A stretch of 64,000 nucleotides of DNA from Streptomyces sp. LBL (lineage in GTDB: Bacteria; Actinomycetota; Actinomycetes; Streptomycetales; Streptomycetaceae), in contig NZ_JARXYX010000005.1 in NCBI RefSeq assembly GCF_029893585.1, positions 1 through 64,000 of the forward strand. The letters are read 5' to 3'. Position numbers and translations under genes: made by a program. This document shows, in pieces, positions 27,553 through 36,101 of this stretch. The notes under the pieces are model-generated. The model was not told where the DNA came from. It worked only from the letters and a program-made list of their open reading frames with translations, and searched no databases. Each line of letters opens with the position of its first letter. The first letter of the stretch is position 1.

Positions 27553-28689
27553 TTGGCAGCGCACCGCAAGCCCCGGCGACGTTCGGTCAGCGGCAACCCG
27601 GTCCGTGCGGTGGCGACGATCGCCCTCGCGGGCGCGGCGACGGCGACGGGCTTCGACGGGACCGGACTCGCCGCGCCCCAGCCGGCGCCGACGCAGGTCA
27701 AGGCCGAGGTGAACAAGCTGTACCGGGAGGCGGAGGTCGCCACCGAGAAGTACAACGGCGCGCGGGAGAAGACGGAGGCCGCCGAACATCGGCTGTCGAC
27801 CCTGCGGGACGAGGCGGCCCGCCGGACGGAGAGGCTCAACTCGGCGCGGGACGCGCTGGGTTCGACGGCCAGGGCGCAATACCGCGACGGCGGCCTCGAT
27901 CCCGCCCTGCAACTCGCGCTGTCCGCCGATCCCGACCAGTACCTGGACGGGGCCGAGTTCGTCGAGCGGGCGGGCAACCGACAGGCCTCGTCCGCCGCGA
28001 GCGTCCGCAGACAACTGCGGGAGATCGAGCAGTTGCGCGGGGCCGCCCGCATCGAGCTGACCTCGCTGACGTCCCGCCAGGCGGAGCTGAGACGGCACAG
28101 GACGACGATCAACGGAAAGCTGACCGCAGCCCGACGGCTACTGTCCCGGCTGTCCGCCGAGGACCGCGCCCGCCTCGGGCAGGGCGCCGGTTTCGGGGAG
28201 AACGGCGGCTTCGGGGAGGGCGCCGGCTTCGAGGAGGGCGCCGGCTCGGCCCGCGCCGCACGGTCCGCCCGCGCCGCGCAGGACGGCCTGTCGGCAACCG
28301 GGACAGCCACCTCCGATACACCCAACCCCGATACGCCCAACTCCCGTGCTGCGGCCGCCGTCTCCTTCGCCTACGCCAAGCTCGGCAGCCCGTATGTGTG
28401 GGGCGCGACCGGCCCGGACGCCTTCGACTGCTCGGGTCTCGTCCTCTCCGCGTACCGCGCCGCGGGCGTCTCCCTGCCCCGTACGACCTACGCCCAGATC
28501 GGCGCCGGCCGGCGCGTCTCCCGCTCCGAACTGCTCCCGGGTGACCTGGTGTTCTTCTACTCCGGCATCAGCCACGTCGGCCTCTACGTCGGCAACGGCC
28601 AGATGATCCACGCCCCGAACCCGTCGGCACCGGTGCGCCTGGCCTCGATCAGCGAGATGCCGTTCGCGGGGGCGACACGGGTGGGGTGA
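27553..28689 (+). CDS. Secreted NlpC/P60 peptidoglycan endopeptidase
   Basis: The product has 378 residues and is a paralogue of the protein at 25373 with the same plan: export signal (residues 1-41), coiled coil with the shared EVNKLYREAE/EKYNGAREKT pattern, linker, and C-terminal NlpC/P60 domain. The catalytic Cys lies in FDCSGLVLSAYRAAGV, with His residues in ISHVGLYVGNGQMIHAP. The linker has a GFGE/GAGFEEG repeat and RAARSARAAQ instead of the Gln-rich stretch. The start is TTG 27553, with AAAGGA about 12 bases upstream. It is regulated differently, since no ydaO riboswitch precedes it. The tandem arrangement suggests local duplication. Confidence 0.92.
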   Translation: MAAHRKPRRRSVSGNPVRAVATIALAGAATATGFDGTGLAAPQPAPTQVKAEVNKLYREAEVATEKYNGAREKTEAAEHRLSTLRDEAARRTERLNSARDALGSTARAQYRDGGLDPALQLALSADPDQYLDGAEFVERAGNRQASSAASVRRQLREIEQLRGAARIELTSLTSRQAELRRHRTTINGKLTAARRLLSRLSAEDRARLGQGAGFGENGGFGEGAGFEEGAGSARAARSARAAQDGLSATGTATSDTPNPDTPNSRAAAAVSFAYAKLGSPYVWGATGPDAFDCSGLVLSAYRAAGVSLPRTTYAQIGAGRRVSRSELLPGDLVFFYSGISHVGLYVGNGQMIHAPNPSAPVRLASISEMPFAGATRVG

Positions 28690-28705
28690 GAGCCCGTCTG
28701 ATGGC

Positions 28706-29680
28706 TCACGGCTGTCCAACCGCGAGGGGACGAGATGTGGCCGATTGTCGACGGTCACGAGCGGCAAGAGCTTCGCGGGAGAGGACGACCGCGTTCTGAC
28801 GGCGCAGCTCTCCACCGCCCCGGGGCGGTGTCACGGGAGCGCCCGGTGAGGCCGTACGGCACCCCCGGCACAGGCCGCCGACGAAGGCCTCAGGGCGTCC
28901 CGGCACGCCGCACTCGGTGCACTCCGGCATGAGACGGCGGGGGCGGCCCGAGGGAAGCTCATCGAAAGCCGCCGGTACGGGGGTGGGCGCGGGCTGGGGC
29001 GGCAGCTTGTCCCGCAGGCGGCGTGCGACGAACCCGCGCGGAGCGTGGACGGCGTCGGGCAGGCCCGCGGTCAGGGCCTGGATCACGGAGACGGTACTCG
29101 CTCCCCGCTCCAGCCACGGGGTGACCAGCTCGGTGAGGGCGTCGCAGTCGGCGGCGGAAAGGGCGAGCCGGGATTCGATGCTGCCGAGCCGGGCCAGGAC
29201 CCGGTAGGCGGTGGCGGCATGCGGCTCGGTGGGCGCGGCTTTGGCGGGCGCGGCCATGGGGGATGCGGGCGCGGCGGTGGCGGGCGAGGCGGTGGCGGGC
29301 GAGGCAGTGGCGGGCGAGGCGGTGGTGGGCGAGGCGGTGGTGGGCGAGGGCTCAGCGGGCGCGGGCACGTCGGTGGATGGGGTGGTGTGGTCGGGCGTCG
29401 GGTTGACGTCCGACGCGACGCCGCCGCCCGGAGCCGGTACGTCACCGCCCTGGGCGATCTCCGGGGCTTCGCCGCCGCTCATGAGGGCGGCCCACCAGGC
29501 GTCGCCCCGTGCGGCGCTGGACCAGTACGTACGGAACACCCAGCGGGTGCCGTTGTCCCCGGTGGCGGCCAGGACCCGAGCACGGTGCAGGTGCCCGGCG
29601 CGGGACAGAGCGGTAAGGGCGCTGCTGACGGCTCGCTGACCGTGCAGGGGCAGTGCTTTGGCGAGGCTCTTGATGTCCAT
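28706..29680 (-). pseudogene. HTH-domain protein, N-terminally truncated
   Basis: The 324-codon ORF starts inside a winged-helix domain: DIKSLAKALPLHGQRAVSSALTALSRAGHL. The frame can be read eight codons further upstream (LRLPDGSA) to a TAA, and LPDGSA is the usual lead-in of such domains, so the first helix of the family is missing. After the wing (WVFRTYWSS) come a Pro/Ala/Thr linker of ATASP repeats, a helical segment and a zinc-ribbon-like CTECGVPGR...GLCRGC end. Proteins of this plan are common, often multicopy, in streptomycetes and resemble replication- or phage-type DNA-binding proteins. It may still be expressed as a truncated protein. Confidence 0.6.
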
Positions 29681-29713
29681 CGCAGAGCCGTCGGGCAGCC
29701 TCAGTTACACCGG

Positions 29714-29719
29714 TAGATT
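29714..29719 (+). promoter_or_regulatory. -10 element, leaderless hydrolase promoter
   Basis: TAGATT lies seven bases before the in-frame GTG at 29727, the spacing of a leaderless start. There is no recognisable -35. Confidence 0.45.
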
Positions 29720-29726
29720 CTCCGCG

Positions 29727-30596
29727 GTGACCTTGATGGAGACGCAGGGCCTCACGTCGATGACCGACGAGGCGCAGTTACGTTGGATGGCGCTGGGGGA
29801 CACGACTCGGCAGCCGGCCGTGATCCTGCTCCATGGCGGTCCGGGGCTGCCGGATTATCTGGGCGATGTCGCCCCCATGATCGCGGACCTCGCGCCCGTG
29901 TACCGGTACGACCAGCGTGGCACAGGCCAATCCCCGTGGCAGGGCCACCATTCCTTCGCCCGGCATGTCGACGATCTTGCTGAGCTGCTCGACGCATGGG
30001 GCGTGCCCAAGGCCGTGCTGATCGGGCACTCCTACGGCACGAATCTGGCGAGCCGGTTCTGTCTGACGCATCCTGACCGGGTTGCCGCGATGCTGCTGAT
30101 GTGCGGGCCGTTCGTCGGTGATTGGCGTACCGGGGACCGAGCGGAGCGCGGCCGCCGCATGTCCGCGGCGCAGCAGGAGCAGCTCCGCGCCTTGGAGGAG
30201 TTGCCTCACCGCACGGAGGAGCAGGAAGTCGCGCTGCTCACACTGGCCTGGTTCACCGACCACGCCGATCCCGAACGGGGGTGGCACTGGGCCGCGCAGG
30301 GTGCCCGGCGGCGGCGCCCCGTCAACTGGGCTATGAACAGCGAGCTCGGCAAGGAAGGCCGCGCGGACCCGCTCGATGAGCATCTTGCCGAGCTCCGCGC
30401 ATGCCTGCCCGCGCGGGCGGAGCTCCTCGGTGGGGCCGATGATCCTCGTCCTGTGTCGGCGCTTGAAGCACTCGCGCTCAGGCTCGATCTTCCGCTGACC
30501 CGGGTCGAAGACGCTGGGCACGAGCCCTGGTTGGAGCAGCCCCACACCATGCGTGCGCACCTTCGGCGGTTCGTGCAAGGCACGGTGGGCTCATAG
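29727..30596 (+). CDS. Alpha/beta hydrolase (proline iminopeptidase-like)
   Basis: The product has 289 residues. Seen: the oxyanion region VILLHGGPGLPDYL, the YDQRGTGQSPW loop typical of prolyl iminopeptidase-like hydrolases, the nucleophile elbow GHSYGT, and a C-terminal EDAGHEPWLEQP with the catalytic His. A cap region rich in Arg/Glu (SAAQQEQLRALEELPHRTEEQE) lies between. The substrate cannot be told. GTG 29727 is chosen because TAGATT is seven bases upstream; ATG 29736 is an alternative. It is divergent from the truncated HTH gene and lies in a small patch of broken genes. Confidence 0.85.
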   Translation: MTLMETQGLTSMTDEAQLRWMALGDTTRQPAVILLHGGPGLPDYLGDVAPMIADLAPVYRYDQRGTGQSPWQGHHSFARHVDDLAELLDAWGVPKAVLIGHSYGTNLASRFCLTHPDRVAAMLLMCGPFVGDWRTGDRAERGRRMSAAQQEQLRALEELPHRTEEQEVALLTLAWFTDHADPERGWHWAAQGARRRRPVNWAMNSELGKEGRADPLDEHLAELRACLPARAELLGGADDPRPVSALEALALRLDLPLTRVEDAGHEPWLEQPHTMRAHLRRFVQGTVGS

Positions 30597-30639
30597 GGCT
30601 TCGACCGGATTGCAGGCCGGCCTCATCCTCGGCTGTCGG

Positions 30640-30870
30640 CACCGCGGCAGGGCTGGTGTCGAAAGGGAACGGCAGGTTCCCCTCCTCGCCGTCTGGGGCG
30701 CAGGCGACGAGATCTTCGGCCCGGACGGAGCACGCGCCTTCACAAGGGACCTGCCGGACGCGGAGATCCACCTGGTTCCCGGAGGTGGACACTTCCTGCT
30801 CGAGAGTCACCTGGACACCGTGGCCGGGTATGTCCGCGGGTTCCTGACCGTCGCCGCGTCACCAGCGTGA
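30640..30870 (+). pseudogene. Alpha/beta hydrolase C-terminal remnant
   Basis: The reading frame ending at 30870 contains VPLLAVWGAGDEIFGPDGARAF followed by AEIHLVPGGGHFLLESHLD and a final helix. This is the C-terminal third of a haloalkane dehalogenase/epoxide hydrolase-type protein, with the acid (GAGDEIF) and His (GGGHFLLE) regions. No nucleophile elbow or N-terminal half exists upstream; the sequence before about 30640 has no similarity to the fold. It is best read as the leftover of a deleted gene. Confidence 0.7.
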
Positions 30871-30930
30871 AGCCCGTGGAGCCCTCCCCTTGTGCGCCCC
30901 CACGCGGACCGCCTCTGGCCGCACACCAGA

Positions 30931-30952
30931 TTCTCTGACTAGAGTCAGAGAA
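30931..30952. promoter_or_regulatory. Palindromic operator overlapping -10 and start of MarR-GNAT gene
   Basis: TTCTCTGACT and its exact complement AGTCAGAGAA flank a 2-base centre. TAGAGT (30940-30945) inside it is a good -10, six bases before the ATG at 30952, so transcription is predicted to be leaderless and blocked when the site is occupied. MarR proteins typically bind such palindromes in their own promoters. Confidence 0.75.
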
Positions 30953-31851
30953 TGGATGCGACGCAGATCGACCAGGTGCGGCGGTTCAACCGCACCGTCA
31001 CCGAACGCGTGGGCGTGCTCCACGACCACTACCTGGGCCGCGGCCGGCCCATCGGTGAGGCCCGGCTGCTGTGGGAGATCGGCGAGCAGGGGAAGGACGT
31101 ACGGCGACTGCGCGAGCGCCTCGGGCTCGATTCCGGGTACGTCAGCCGGCTGCTGCGCTCTTTGGAGACCGAGGGCCTGGTGACGGTGGAGCCGCAGCCC
31201 CAGGACAGACGGGTGCGTACCGTCCGGCTCACCGAGGCGGGCCGCGTGGAGCGTGCCCTGCTGGATACCCGCAGCGACGAGTTGGCCGGCTCCCTGCTGG
31301 AGCCGCTCAACGCCGCCCAGCGCTCCCGGCTGGTCGCCGCCATGGCCGAGGTCGATCGGCTGCTGACCGCCGCGACGGTCACGCTGGATGCCGTCGACCC
31401 TGACCATCCCGACGGCGAGCGATGCCTGCGGTCCTATTTCGCCGAGTTGCAGGAGCGCTTCGAGACCGGCTTCGATCCCGCGCGGAGTCTGCTGCCCGAC
31501 GCGGGCGAACTCCGGCCGCCGCACGGGCTGTTCCTGATTGCCCGGCTGCACGGCGAGCCCGTCGGCTGCGCCGGTCTGAAGCTACCGGCTGACGCCCCGG
31601 CCGAGGTCAAGCGCATGTGGGTCGCGCCCCGCGCCCGGAGGCTCGGCCTCGGCCGCCGGTTCCTGGCCGAACTGGAGGCGCGGGCTGCCCTGCACGGCCA
31701 CGACGTACTGCGGCTGGACACCAACAAGGCTCTCAGCGCGGCGATCGGCTTGTATCACTCCTGTGGCTTCCAGGAGGTCACCGCTTTCAACGACGAGCCG
31801 TACGCACACCACTGGTTCGAGAAGCAGATCACCAGGGCGTCGTCGGGGTGA
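30952..31851 (+). CDS. MarR-type regulator fused to GNAT acetyltransferase
   Basis: The product has 299 residues. Residues about 1-145 form a MarR winged helix (DVRRLRERLGLDSGYVSRLLRSLETEGLVTVEPQPQDRR with the wing DRRVRTVRLTEAG). Residues about 150-295 form a GNAT domain with the acetyl-CoA loop WVAPRARRLGLGRRFL (Q/R-x-x-G-x-G/A type) and C-terminal LYHSCGFQEV. Such fusions are known; the acetylated substrate is unknown. The gene's start lies in a palindromic operator, implying autoregulation. ATG 30952 is the only sensible start given the -10 six bases before it. Confidence 0.9.
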   Translation: MDATQIDQVRRFNRTVTERVGVLHDHYLGRGRPIGEARLLWEIGEQGKDVRRLRERLGLDSGYVSRLLRSLETEGLVTVEPQPQDRRVRTVRLTEAGRVERALLDTRSDELAGSLLEPLNAAQRSRLVAAMAEVDRLLTAATVTLDAVDPDHPDGERCLRSYFAELQERFETGFDPARSLLPDAGELRPPHGLFLIARLHGEPVGCAGLKLPADAPAEVKRMWVAPRARRLGLGRRFLAELEARAALHGHDVLRLDTNKALSAAIGLYHSCGFQEVTAFNDEPYAHHWFEKQITRASSG

Positions 31852-31899
31852 GGGTTCCGACGAACCCTCGGGGTCCACTGCCCTGGTTCTGGCGGGTGC

Positions 31900-31925
31900 C
31901 CCCTGCGTTTGTGTCAAGGCAGGGG
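31900..31925. terminator. Hairpin between converging genes
   Basis: CCCCTGC and GCAGGGG pair around a 12-base loop, between the MarR-GNAT stop and the response-regulator stop. A neighbouring ACCTCCC resembles the scattered Streptomyces palindromes. Confidence 0.5.
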
Positions 31926-31959
31926 ACCTCCCTCGGCGGCTGTCCGAGTCTCGGCAGGG

Positions 31960-32718
31960 TCACACCAGCCGTCGTGCCGTAGCCCACCGTGTCAGCTCGT
32001 GCCGGTTGGACAGCTGGAGCTTGCGGAGGACTGCCGAGACATGGGACTCGACCGTCTTGACGGAGATGAAGAGCTGCTTGGCGATCTCCTTGTAGGCGTA
32101 GCCGCGGGCGATCAGGCGCAGGACCTCGCGTTCACGCTGGGTGAGGCGGTCGAGATCCTCGTCGACGGGAGGCGCGTCCGTGGACGCGAAGGCGTCCAGC
32201 ACGAAACCGGCGAGCCTCGGGGAGAAGACCGCGTCGCCCTCCTGGACCCGGAAGATGGAGTTGATCAGATCCGTGCCGGTGATCGTCTTGGTGACATAGC
32301 CCCGCGCGCCGCCTCGGATCACCCCGATCACGTCCTCCGCCGCGTCCGAGACGGAGAGCGCGAGGAAGCGGACGGGCTGCTCGGCGTCGGACATCAACGG
32401 GGCGCAGCGGCGCAGGACTTCGACGCCACCGCCGCCCGGGAGGTGGACGTCGAGGAGGACCACCTCGGGGCGGGTCGCGGTGATGACCGTGACCGCCTGG
32501 TCGACGTCCGCGGCCTCGCCGACGACCTCGACGCCGGTCTGGTCGGTCTGGCCGATCTCGGCCTGGACGCCCGTACGGAACATGCGGTGGTCGTCGACGA
32601 GGACCACGCGCGCATGCCGCGCGCCCGCGCTCCCGCCCCCACCCCCGCCGGAGGTGTTCGCGGACTCGGCCGTCTCCGCCGCTCCAGCCGTGCCGTTGTC
32701 GTCGGTCGGGTCGCTCAT
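31960..32718 (-). CDS. NarL/LuxR-type response regulator
   Basis: The product has 252 residues. After a Gly-rich 33-residue lead comes a receiver domain (VVLVDDHRMFR; phospho-acceptor Asp90 in VVLLDVHLPGG; Lys in GYVTKTI). A LuxR-type DNA-binding helix-turn-helix follows (LTQREREVLRLIARGYAYKEIAKQLFISVKTVESHVSAVLRKL). It is the partner of the histidine kinase immediately upstream, whose TGA overlaps its ATG (ATGA). It probably controls envelope-stress genes together with the neighbouring PspC gene (inference from context). Confidence 0.93.
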   Translation of the reverse strand: MSDPTDDNGTAGAAETAESANTSGGGGGGSAGARHARVVLVDDHRMFRTGVQAEIGQTDQTGVEVVGEAADVDQAVTVITATRPEVVLLDVHLPGGGGVEVLRRCAPLMSDAEQPVRFLALSVSDAAEDVIGVIRGGARGYVTKTITGTDLINSIFRVQEGDAVFSPRLAGFVLDAFASTDAPPVDEDLDRLTQREREVLRLIARGYAYKEIAKQLFISVKTVESHVSAVLRKLQLSNRHELTRWATARRLV

Positions 32719-34043
32719 GACGTCTTCTCCGCCCTCTCCATCTCCAGCTCGACCTCCGTGCCGCCGTCCGGCACCGCGCGCAGTCGCGCCGTGCCCCCGT
32801 TGCGCTCCATACGGCCGATGATCGATTCTCTGACACCCATACGGTCGGTGGGTATCGAGTCGAGGTCGAAGCCGGGCCCCCGATCCCGGACGGACACGAA
32901 GACCGTCTTTCCCTCGACTTCGGCGAAGACCTGTACGGCCCCGCCCTCGCCACCGTACTTGGCCGCGTTCACCATCGCCTCGCGTGCGGCTTGCATCTGC
33001 GCCGCGATTCCCTCGTCGAGGGGGCAGTCGCCGACGACCACGACCTCGATGGGGACGCCGTGATTGTCCTCGACCTCCGCGGCGTTGCGCCGGACCGCGT
33101 CGGCGAGGGTGGTGGGTTCGTCGGCCTCGTCCTTGCCGGTGCCCTCGGGTTTGTAGAGCCAGGTGCGCAGGTCACGCTCCTGGGCGCGGGCGAGGCGGCG
33201 TACCTCGCCCACGTTCTCCGCGTTGCGCTGGATCAGGGTCAGGGTGTGCAGCACCGAGTCGTGGACATGGGCGGCCACCTCGGCACGCTCCTGGGCGCGG
33301 ATGCGCATCAGACGTTCCTCGGAGAGGTCCTGGGTCATGCGCACGAGGTAGGGGCCGGCGAGGAGCGTTATACCGACGAGGACCGCGAGGGCGGCCTGCA
33401 GGACCGAGCCGAGGTGGGAGGCGGAGCCTTGCAGGACGAAGATCCCGGAGGCACCGGCGGTGACGAGCAGGACACCGGCGCCCGCGCGCAGCAGCGTGAG
33501 TGTGCGCCGGCGGCGGCCGGCCTCGACCCAGCGGGCCCGCCGGGCGTTGTCCGCCTGCCGCCAGACGAGGGCGACGCCCGCGCCGACCAGGACGATCGGC
33601 CACAGATACGCCTTCGCGCCGTTACCGAGGTTCACATTGCCGACGAAGACCATGGCCACGACGACCATGAGCAGCAGGGCCACGATCTGGCCCTTGTCCG
33701 GTCTGCGGGTGACGAGCTTGCGGCGGCCGTCCGGCGAGGTCTCGGTGGTGACCAGGGACGGGGGTCGCTGACCGCCGACGCCGCCGACGCCGAGGGGTAC
33801 GAAGAACCAGAACGCGGCATACAGCAGGGCGCCGAGGCCGTCCGCCATGAACAGGCCGACGAAGACCAGCCGCACCCAGATCACGGGCAGCCCCAGATGC
33901 CCGGCGAGCCCCCGCGCCACGCCACCGAGCCAGCGTCCGTCACTGCTGCGGTAGAGCTTGCGCGGCGGCCGCGGTTCCACGAGGGGCGCTGCTGCGGCTT
34001 CCGGCATGCCAACGATGGTCACACGACGGGAGGTCCGGGGCAT
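32715..34043 (-). CDS. PspC-domain sensor histidine kinase
   Basis: The product has 442 residues. Residues about 28-85 form a PspC domain (LYRSSDGRWLGGVARGLAGHLGLP plus a hydrophobic helix). Four further membrane helices (about 120-235) follow. Then comes a HisKA_3 dimerisation domain with His261 in AAHVHDSVLHTLTLIQRNAENVGE, and a HATPase with N-box EAMVNAAKYGG and G-box DRGPGFD. Family: NarX/LiaS-type kinases fused to PspC, common in streptomycetes for envelope stress. ATG 34043 has GGGGGA eight bases upstream. It overlaps the response regulator by 4 bp and is divergent from a second PspC gene. Confidence 0.92.
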   Translation of the reverse strand: MPRTSRRVTIVGMPEAAAAPLVEPRPPRKLYRSSDGRWLGGVARGLAGHLGLPVIWVRLVFVGLFMADGLGALLYAAFWFFVPLGVGGVGGQRPPSLVTTETSPDGRRKLVTRRPDKGQIVALLLMVVVAMVFVGNVNLGNGAKAYLWPIVLVGAGVALVWRQADNARRARWVEAGRRRRTLTLLRAGAGVLLVTAGASGIFVLQGSASHLGSVLQAALAVLVGITLLAGPYLVRMTQDLSEERLMRIRAQERAEVAAHVHDSVLHTLTLIQRNAENVGEVRRLARAQERDLRTWLYKPEGTGKDEADEPTTLADAVRRNAAEVEDNHGVPIEVVVVGDCPLDEGIAAQMQAAREAMVNAAKYGGEGGAVQVFAEVEGKTVFVSVRDRGPGFDLDSIPTDRMGVRESIIGRMERNGGTARLRAVPDGGTEVELEMERAEKTS

Positions 34044-34186
34044 CAGGGTTGTCCCCCGAGACACCCCTGATCTTCGACGGGCCGCGCCGTCGAACGCTTC
34101 CCCGGCGCCGGATCAGGGGCGATATCAGGGTCCGGCCAGGGTCGTACCGACTGCCGTTGCGCGCGCTTGCCCGTCACCATGGACAC

Positions 34187-35569
34187 ATGACAGAGCGCCA
34201 GCATGCCGCGGACTCCGTGCCGGACGAGGACACCTCGTCCGGCACGCGCCCCGCGCCCGCCGCGGAAAAGGAACCGCGCGCGACCGAGCTGCCGCGCAGG
34301 TTCCGGCGCGACCGACGGCACAAGATGCTCGCGGGGGTGTGCGCCGGGCTGGGGCGGCAGTGCGACATGGACCCGGTGATCTTCCGGATCACCCTCGCGG
34401 TGCTCTCCGCGACCGGTGGGATCGGCCTCCTCTTCTACGGCTTCGCGTGGCTCTTCGTGCCGTACGACGGCGAGGACGAGAACGAGGTCCGCAAGCTCTT
34501 CACCGGCCGCGTCGACGGTCAGGCGCTGACGGCCGTGCTGTTCGCGCTGGTCGGCTGCGGGGTGTTCCTGACGCTGCTGAACAACGGCGGGGTGCTGACC
34601 TTCGCCGTCGTCCTCTCCCTGCTCCTCGCGGGCGCCGGCTACTGGTCGCGGCACCGTGGCGCACCCGACACGGACCCGCTGGCCGCGCAGGCCGTCGCCG
34701 ACGCCCCGCCGGAGGCCCAGGCGCCGCCGGTCCCCGCCGCCTACCCGTCCTGGTGGCGGGACCCCATCGTGAAGGACGGCACCCATGTGGGCGGCACCGG
34801 CTATCTGTGGGGGCCGCGTGATTCCCGTGACCGGGACATCGACGCGGCCGTCAACATCAGCCTCGGCACCACGTGGGCCGGCCGCCAGGACATACGCACG
34901 CCGCCCGAGCGGGCGCCCAGGCCGCGCGGCCCCCGCTGGATCGGCGGCAGGGTCTTCGTCCTGGCGCTGCTCGCGGGCGGCCTCGGCACGGGAGCGACGT
35001 GGGAGGAACAGACGCTCGGCACCAGCCTGCAGACCGGTCTGGCCTGCGCGCTCATCGTGCTCGGCGTCGGCATCGCGGTCAGCGCGTTCCTGGGGCGTAC
35101 GGGTGCAGGGTCGATCTTCCTGGCGATCATCACGGCGGGCCTGCTCGCGGCCTCGACGGCGCTGCCCAAGAACATCGGCACCGACTGGGTGCGCACGACC
35201 TGGCGGCCCGCCGCGGTGGCCGACGTCCAGCGGAAGTACGACCTCGGCACCGGCGTCGGAACCCTGGATCTGACCCGGCTGCGGTGGGGCAAAGGACAGT
35301 CGGCGACGTTGGTGGAGTCGGAGGTCGAGGTGGGCGTGGGCCGGGTGCGGGTGGTCGTGCCCCCGGACATCACGGTGAAGCTGAACATCGACGTGGGGGT
35401 GGGCGACATCCAGTTGCCGGGCGACAAGCAGAAAGACGTGGATGTGAAGCCGGGCAGGTACAAGCAGGTGACCCTGCCGCCGAGCCCGGGTGTGAAGAGC
35501 GCCGGCACGGTCGACCTCGACCTCCAGGTGGGCGTGGGCCAGGCGGAGGTGAGCCGTGCTACGTCATGA
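34187..35569 (+). CDS. PspC-domain membrane protein
   Basis: The product has 460 residues. After a charged, Pro-rich N-terminus, residues about 38-100 form a PspC domain (RRFRRDRRHKMLAGVCAGLGRQCDMDPVIFRITLAVLSATGGIGLLFYGFAWLFVPY). More helices follow (about 110-145 and 260-330). The C-terminus is a beta-rich domain with repeated VGVGxxxV motifs (VEVGVGRVRVVVP, NIDVGVGDIQLPG), similar to the DUF2154/LiaF C-terminal fold. With the adjacent PspC-kinase and regulator it forms a LiaFSR-like membrane-stress module (inference). The ATG lies close to CACCAT, so a leaderless start is possible. Confidence 0.88.
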   Translation: MTERQHAADSVPDEDTSSGTRPAPAAEKEPRATELPRRFRRDRRHKMLAGVCAGLGRQCDMDPVIFRITLAVLSATGGIGLLFYGFAWLFVPYDGEDENEVRKLFTGRVDGQALTAVLFALVGCGVFLTLLNNGGVLTFAVVLSLLLAGAGYWSRHRGAPDTDPLAAQAVADAPPEAQAPPVPAAYPSWWRDPIVKDGTHVGGTGYLWGPRDSRDRDIDAAVNISLGTTWAGRQDIRTPPERAPRPRGPRWIGGRVFVLALLAGGLGTGATWEEQTLGTSLQTGLACALIVLGVGIAVSAFLGRTGAGSIFLAIITAGLLAASTALPKNIGTDWVRTTWRPAAVADVQRKYDLGTGVGTLDLTRLRWGKGQSATLVESEVEVGVGRVRVVVPPDITVKLNIDVGVGDIQLPGDKQKDVDVKPGRYKQVTLPPSPGVKSAGTVDLDLQVGVGQAEVSRATS

Positions 35570-35798
35570 GTTCCAGCCCGGGAAGCTGGTCGCCGGCACC
35601 TTCCTCACCCTCGCGGGCATCATCTACGCCGGCGACGCGGGCGGTCTCTGGGAGACCCCGTGGTTCGCGGTGATCCCCGCGGTGGTGATCGGCCTGTTCC
35701 TGGCAGGTACGACCGCCATCGTGACCCGGTCCCTGCGCAGACGCCGGAGAGCGCGCCACGCGGAGCCGGCGGGAGTGCCGACGGAGACACGAGAGTGA
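35556..35798 (+). CDS. Small two-helix membrane protein
   Basis: The product has 80 residues and two hydrophobic helices (LVAGTFLTLAGIIYAGDAG and WFAVIPAVVIGLFLAGTTAIV), followed by an Arg-rich cytoplasmic tail. The GTG start overlaps the end of the PspC gene by 14 bases, so the two are translationally coupled and probably act together. I do not recognise a family. Confidence 0.8.
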   Translation: MLRHEFQPGKLVAGTFLTLAGIIYAGDAGGLWETPWFAVIPAVVIGLFLAGTTAIVTRSLRRRRRARHAEPAGVPTETRE

Positions 35799-36023
35799 CC
35801 GGCGCCGCGCCGGCCACCCTGGTCCAGGCGGGACAGGCCGACGGGGACATCCATCAGGACGTCACCGTCGACGACATCTACCTGCTCTTCAGCACCGCCC
35901 CCACCGACCAGCCACCCGCCGCCCGCCGCCCGCGCACACTGGCTCACCCTCGTCCTCACCGGCCTCACCGCCCACACACGAACCCAAAGCAATCAGCCCG
36001 AAAGCACCCAGCCCACCTCGTAA
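35798..36023 (+). pseudogene. TetR-family regulator C-terminal remnant, frameshifted
   Basis: One frame reads LVQAGQADGDIHQDVTVDDIYLLFSTAPTDQPPA, then after a one-base shift near 35922 the next frame reads ARAHWLTLVLTGLTAHTRTQ to a TAA at 36021. Together these are the C-terminal ligand-domain end of a TetR/AcrR protein. No DNA-binding part is upstream, where the two-helix gene ends, so it is a deletion remnant with a frameshift. Confidence 0.7.
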
Positions 36024-36101
36024 CCGGCTGTTCCGGTCGGGGTGGGCTGGGCGTCATGGTGTGTGAACGGGCGTAACCGTCAGATCAGGCGCAGCTCTGA
36101 C

